Assembly (NCBI GenBank): GCA_964393615.1 | Contig: CAYMUR010000020.1 | Location: forward strand, 1-64,000 | Length of the DNA: 64,000 nucleotides | Source of the DNA: CAYMUR01 sp964393615 | GTDB taxonomy: Bacteria > Planctomycetota > Planctomycetia > Pirellulales > Pirellulaceae | Direction of reading: 5' to 3' | Part shown: positions 62,030 through 64,000 of the stretch, in pieces | Position numbering within the stretch: position 1 is the stretch's first letter | Layout: the number at the start of each line of letters is the position of its first letter | Translations under genes and position numbers: made by a program | Notes under the pieces: generated by a model | Seen by the model: the letters and a program-made list of their open reading frames with translations, nothing else | The model's database searches: none | Told to the model about the DNA's origin: nothing

Positions 62030-63661
62030 TTAGGAATCCCATGGAATAGGATAACAAGGTTGACTATAAGGCATATCAACTTTGGATTGTAGTTCCAAGT
62101 GTGATATGAGCAATGAAGGACTAATAGTGCTGATGGGAACCCAACCTGATTCGGCCCCACAGTAGGCATTGTCAACTTCGTAGCGGTTGCCGGCTGCAAT
62201 GATGGTCCGAATGGCATTGAGTGGTGTACCTACGAAATCAACACCACGGATCAGTTCTTCGCGACCGTCGGGATAGACACGCGCTGCCAGATTGATTTCC
62301 CCCAGGAACGCTTGGAAGTTATAGGATTCCGTGGTAGTTTCTCCACCACTCGCTGAGATAATACGAATACCATACGGCAAGCCTTGTCGCAGCACTTCTT
62401 CAATCAAGTGTTGTTTCATTTGGGGATCGGTCAATCCCCCGTGGCTTGTCACTTTGGTAACTGCCATGCGGCTGATCGTTCGTTCATGGCGATTGTTGCG
62501 ACCATGCCCGTTGGATCGATGCTTTGGTATAATGCCAGCGCGTGACGTCAGGAATTCTTGCAACACACCCTGTGACACTAATTTGGCATTTTTAGCTGGG
62601 ACTCCCTCATCGTCGAACAGATAGTGTCCTGCCAGGGAAGTTCCTTGAAAACAATCAAGCGAGGGATCATCTTCAATGGACAAATAGTCTGGTAAGATTT
62701 GTGTGTGCAATCTATCACGAAACGTCTGACCCTCACCCGTGTTCAACAGTCGGTTCCCTTCGACGCGATGCCCCAACGCTTCGTGAATTAAGAGTCCAGC
62801 AGGTATTGGATCAAGTAGCACTGGTCCGGCATACGACCTCAAGGGAGGTGCTATGGCGAGTTGTTGCAATGTCTCAACGGTGTGGCGCAATTCTTTTCGA
62901 AAACGACGTGCGTCGGGTAGGTCTTCTGGGTTGGTGACAAAATGATTGGTAGTCCAGGTCAGTGCATTCCCTTGATCAGACAATAACCAAAGATTGGAGG
63001 AGAGTATCCAATAAGGCTGAGACTGGATGATCAACGACCCTTCGGTATTTACAAATACACGTACCTGGTTGAGTGCACGAAAATGTACATTGGATTCTTT
63101 GATGGCGGGATAATCACAAAAAAGCGATGACATTTTTGAAACGAATGTTCGCCAGTAACGTACATCAACGTCGGGTAGCTTGTGCCAAATAGTCTGTTGG
63201 ATACCAGGTAACTTTTGAAAGGACGGCAGGCTACTGTTGCGATCCAGATAAGTTAATGCGTGGGACTTTTTAGTAGCCATCGATTCAACGGCTTCTCGGT
63301 AACGTACTTCCGCTTGCCGCCACAAACCGTGACGTATTCCGTTTTCGGATTTGCCATAAGGGATATCAATGTATTGGTAAGAATCATCCTCTTGAGAATT
63401 GTCATTCAACCCGCCGTCTTGAACCTGATCATGACGATAAGACCCTACGCGGACGTCGCAGAAACAACTGCGTCGTCGCTCATATTTGTCGTTGAGCAAT
63501 GATCCGTAACTGGCAATGATTTCCCATAGTTCTTCGTCTCGTGTCAGGAAAGAGAAATAAAAGGGAGATGGGTGTTCGTTACCACGTATCTGGGACATGG
63601 CCCGCTGAGCTTCGCTACGCATGATTTTTGCCAGTTGAGTGGCATCTTGTTTTTTTATCAT
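62030..63661 (-). CDS. TldD/PmbA-family metalloprotease-like protein
   Basis: The 543-residue protein has the family zinc motif HEALGH at 293-298 followed by RVEGNRLLNTGEGQTFRDRL. The C-terminal part contains AGIIPKHRSNGHGRNN and ends near TISPSLLISHLELQSK, as in TldD. It is longer than the usual 480 residues at the N-terminus. TldD and TldE/PmbA act together on peptides such as microcin leaders, and no PmbA gene is in the window. It starts at ATG 63661. The deacylase gene lies about 100 bases downstream. Confidence 0.87.
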   Translation of the reverse strand: MIKKQDATQLAKIMRSEAQRAMSQIRGNEHPSPFYFSFLTRDEELWEIIASYGSLLNDKYERRRSCFCDVRVGSYRHDQVQDGGLNDNSQEDDSYQYIDIPYGKSENGIRHGLWRQAEVRYREAVESMATKKSHALTYLDRNSSLPSFQKLPGIQQTIWHKLPDVDVRYWRTFVSKMSSLFCDYPAIKESNVHFRALNQVRVFVNTEGSLIIQSQPYWILSSNLWLLSDQGNALTWTTNHFVTNPEDLPDARRFRKELRHTVETLQQLAIAPPLRSYAGPVLLDPIPAGLLIHEALGHRVEGNRLLNTGEGQTFRDRLHTQILPDYLSIEDDPSLDCFQGTSLAGHYLFDDEGVPAKNAKLVSQGVLQEFLTSRAGIIPKHRSNGHGRNNRHERTISRMAVTKVTSHGGLTDPQMKQHLIEEVLRQGLPYGIRIISASGGETTTESYNFQAFLGEINLAARVYPDGREELIRGVDFVGTPLNAIRTIIAAGNRYEVDNAYCGAESGWVPISTISPSLLISHLELQSKVDMPYSQPCYPIPWDS

Positions 63662-63707
63662 CGCGGTCCGGATAGCAAGGGTGTGAAAATGTGTTGATCA
63701 AGTATTG

Positions 63708-64000
63708 ATGTCGCAATGTCTGGCCAAGAGAAATCCTGTATGCGATCGCTTTTTCGAAAGAAAACCATGTATTGCAAGGGTACTACCATCCATTTTGCAC
63801 ACAAAAAAGGTTGATGTACAACCATCCGGTCAGCTCAAACAGTCTGTCACTTTGGAGCAGAAACTCGTGGAATTCGAAAAAACACCAGAAAACTCCCCGA
63901 TGTATAAACGTGCACTTGTCTTGTTGGACCAAATATCGAAAAAGATAACAGTACCGAAGTGGGTACAGGCGAAAGATGTTTGCGCGGCGGTGATCACGAA
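63708..64000 (+). CDS. Unidentified reading frame, cut by the right edge
   Basis: From ATG 63708 the plus strand stays open for at least 97 codons up to the window end. The first 40 residues are poor in family features. The part after ATG 63900 (MYKRALVLLDQISKK) is more protein-like, with VPKWVQAKDVCAAV at the end. No domain can be named from this fragment. The true start could be 63900. It is divergent from the TldD-like gene. Confidence 0.35.
   Translation, partial: MSQCLAKRNPVCDRFFERKPCIARVLPSILHTKKVDVQPSGQLKQSVTLEQKLVEFEKTPENSPMYKRALVLLDQISKKITVPKWVQAKDVCAAVIT

Noticed and set aside
1..64000. tRNA, rRNA, CRISPR array, insertion sequence or prophage
   Set aside because: I looked in the gaps on both strands and saw no cloverleaf arms, no spaced direct-repeat arrays, no transposase-like or integrase-like proteins and no phage proteins. 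Small RNAs cannot be excluded without a covariance search.

Overview
The window reads as an accessory-rich but ordinary stretch of a planctomycete chromosome, most likely a marine Pirellulales-type bacterium. This is inferred from gene content and not from a marker gene. The signs are a large secreted PQQ-type propeller protein, a CehA/McbA-like PHP-fold protein with EF-hands, a twin-arginine Gfo/Idh/MocA oxidoreductase, a von Willebrand/GATase-like membrane protein next to MoxR, a lipoprotein with a sulfatase-modifying-factor fold, many GTG starts, short operons and medium GC. I found no tRNA, rRNA, CRISPR array, insertion sequence or phage gene.

Left part, 1-11.8 kb, almost all minus strand. 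A ThiF/MoeB-like E1 enzyme is cut by the left edge. Next comes a molybdate/tungstate-type ABC importer (modC, modB and a substrate-binding protein made of two tandem ModA-like domains). A second minus-strand unit, read from 11.3 kb down to 4.2 kb, contains a 1240-residue PQQ-propeller protein with an embedded methyltransferase-like domain and a malectin-like C-terminus, a secreted and membrane-anchored protein of unknown function, an FtsX/MacB-type permease and its LolD-like ATPase. This four-gene unit is the best candidate for an undescribed system.

11.8-23.7 kb. A plus-strand metabolic cluster contains a CehA/McbA-like protein, a zinc alcohol/polyol dehydrogenase, a sugar-phosphate isomerase/epimerase-like TIM barrel, an RraA-like aldolase and an aldo/keto reductase, and looks like a sugar or sugar-acid degradation route. 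A decayed copy of the dehydrogenase 5' end lies just upstream of the CehA-like gene. YggT, a beta-helix secreted protein, an opine-dehydrogenase-like enzyme and an AAC(3)-fold acetyltransferase follow.

23.7-39.4 kb is mostly housekeeping: truB, an MmgE/PrpD protein, hemB-hemL, tsaB, two tandem metallophosphoesterases, yidC (with a PDZ-like insertion), mnmE, a Gfo/Idh/MocA protein, and a minus-strand pair made of a TsaC/Sua5-phosphatase fusion and rpiB. TsaB and TsaC belong to the same t6A tRNA modification pathway.

39.7-64 kb holds an NHL lipoprotein, the VWA-GATase/MoxR pair, an AcuI/YhdH-type reductase, thioredoxin, a coiled-coil protein, a glycine-rich secreted protein, a membrane pyrophosphatase (hppA), rsfS and argS. 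It continues with a putative polysaccharide O-acetylation block (propeller protein, SUMF-fold lipoprotein, MBOAT, SGNH), a cytochrome P450, a YbaK-type deacylase, a TldD-family protease and the start of an unidentified gene cut by the right edge.
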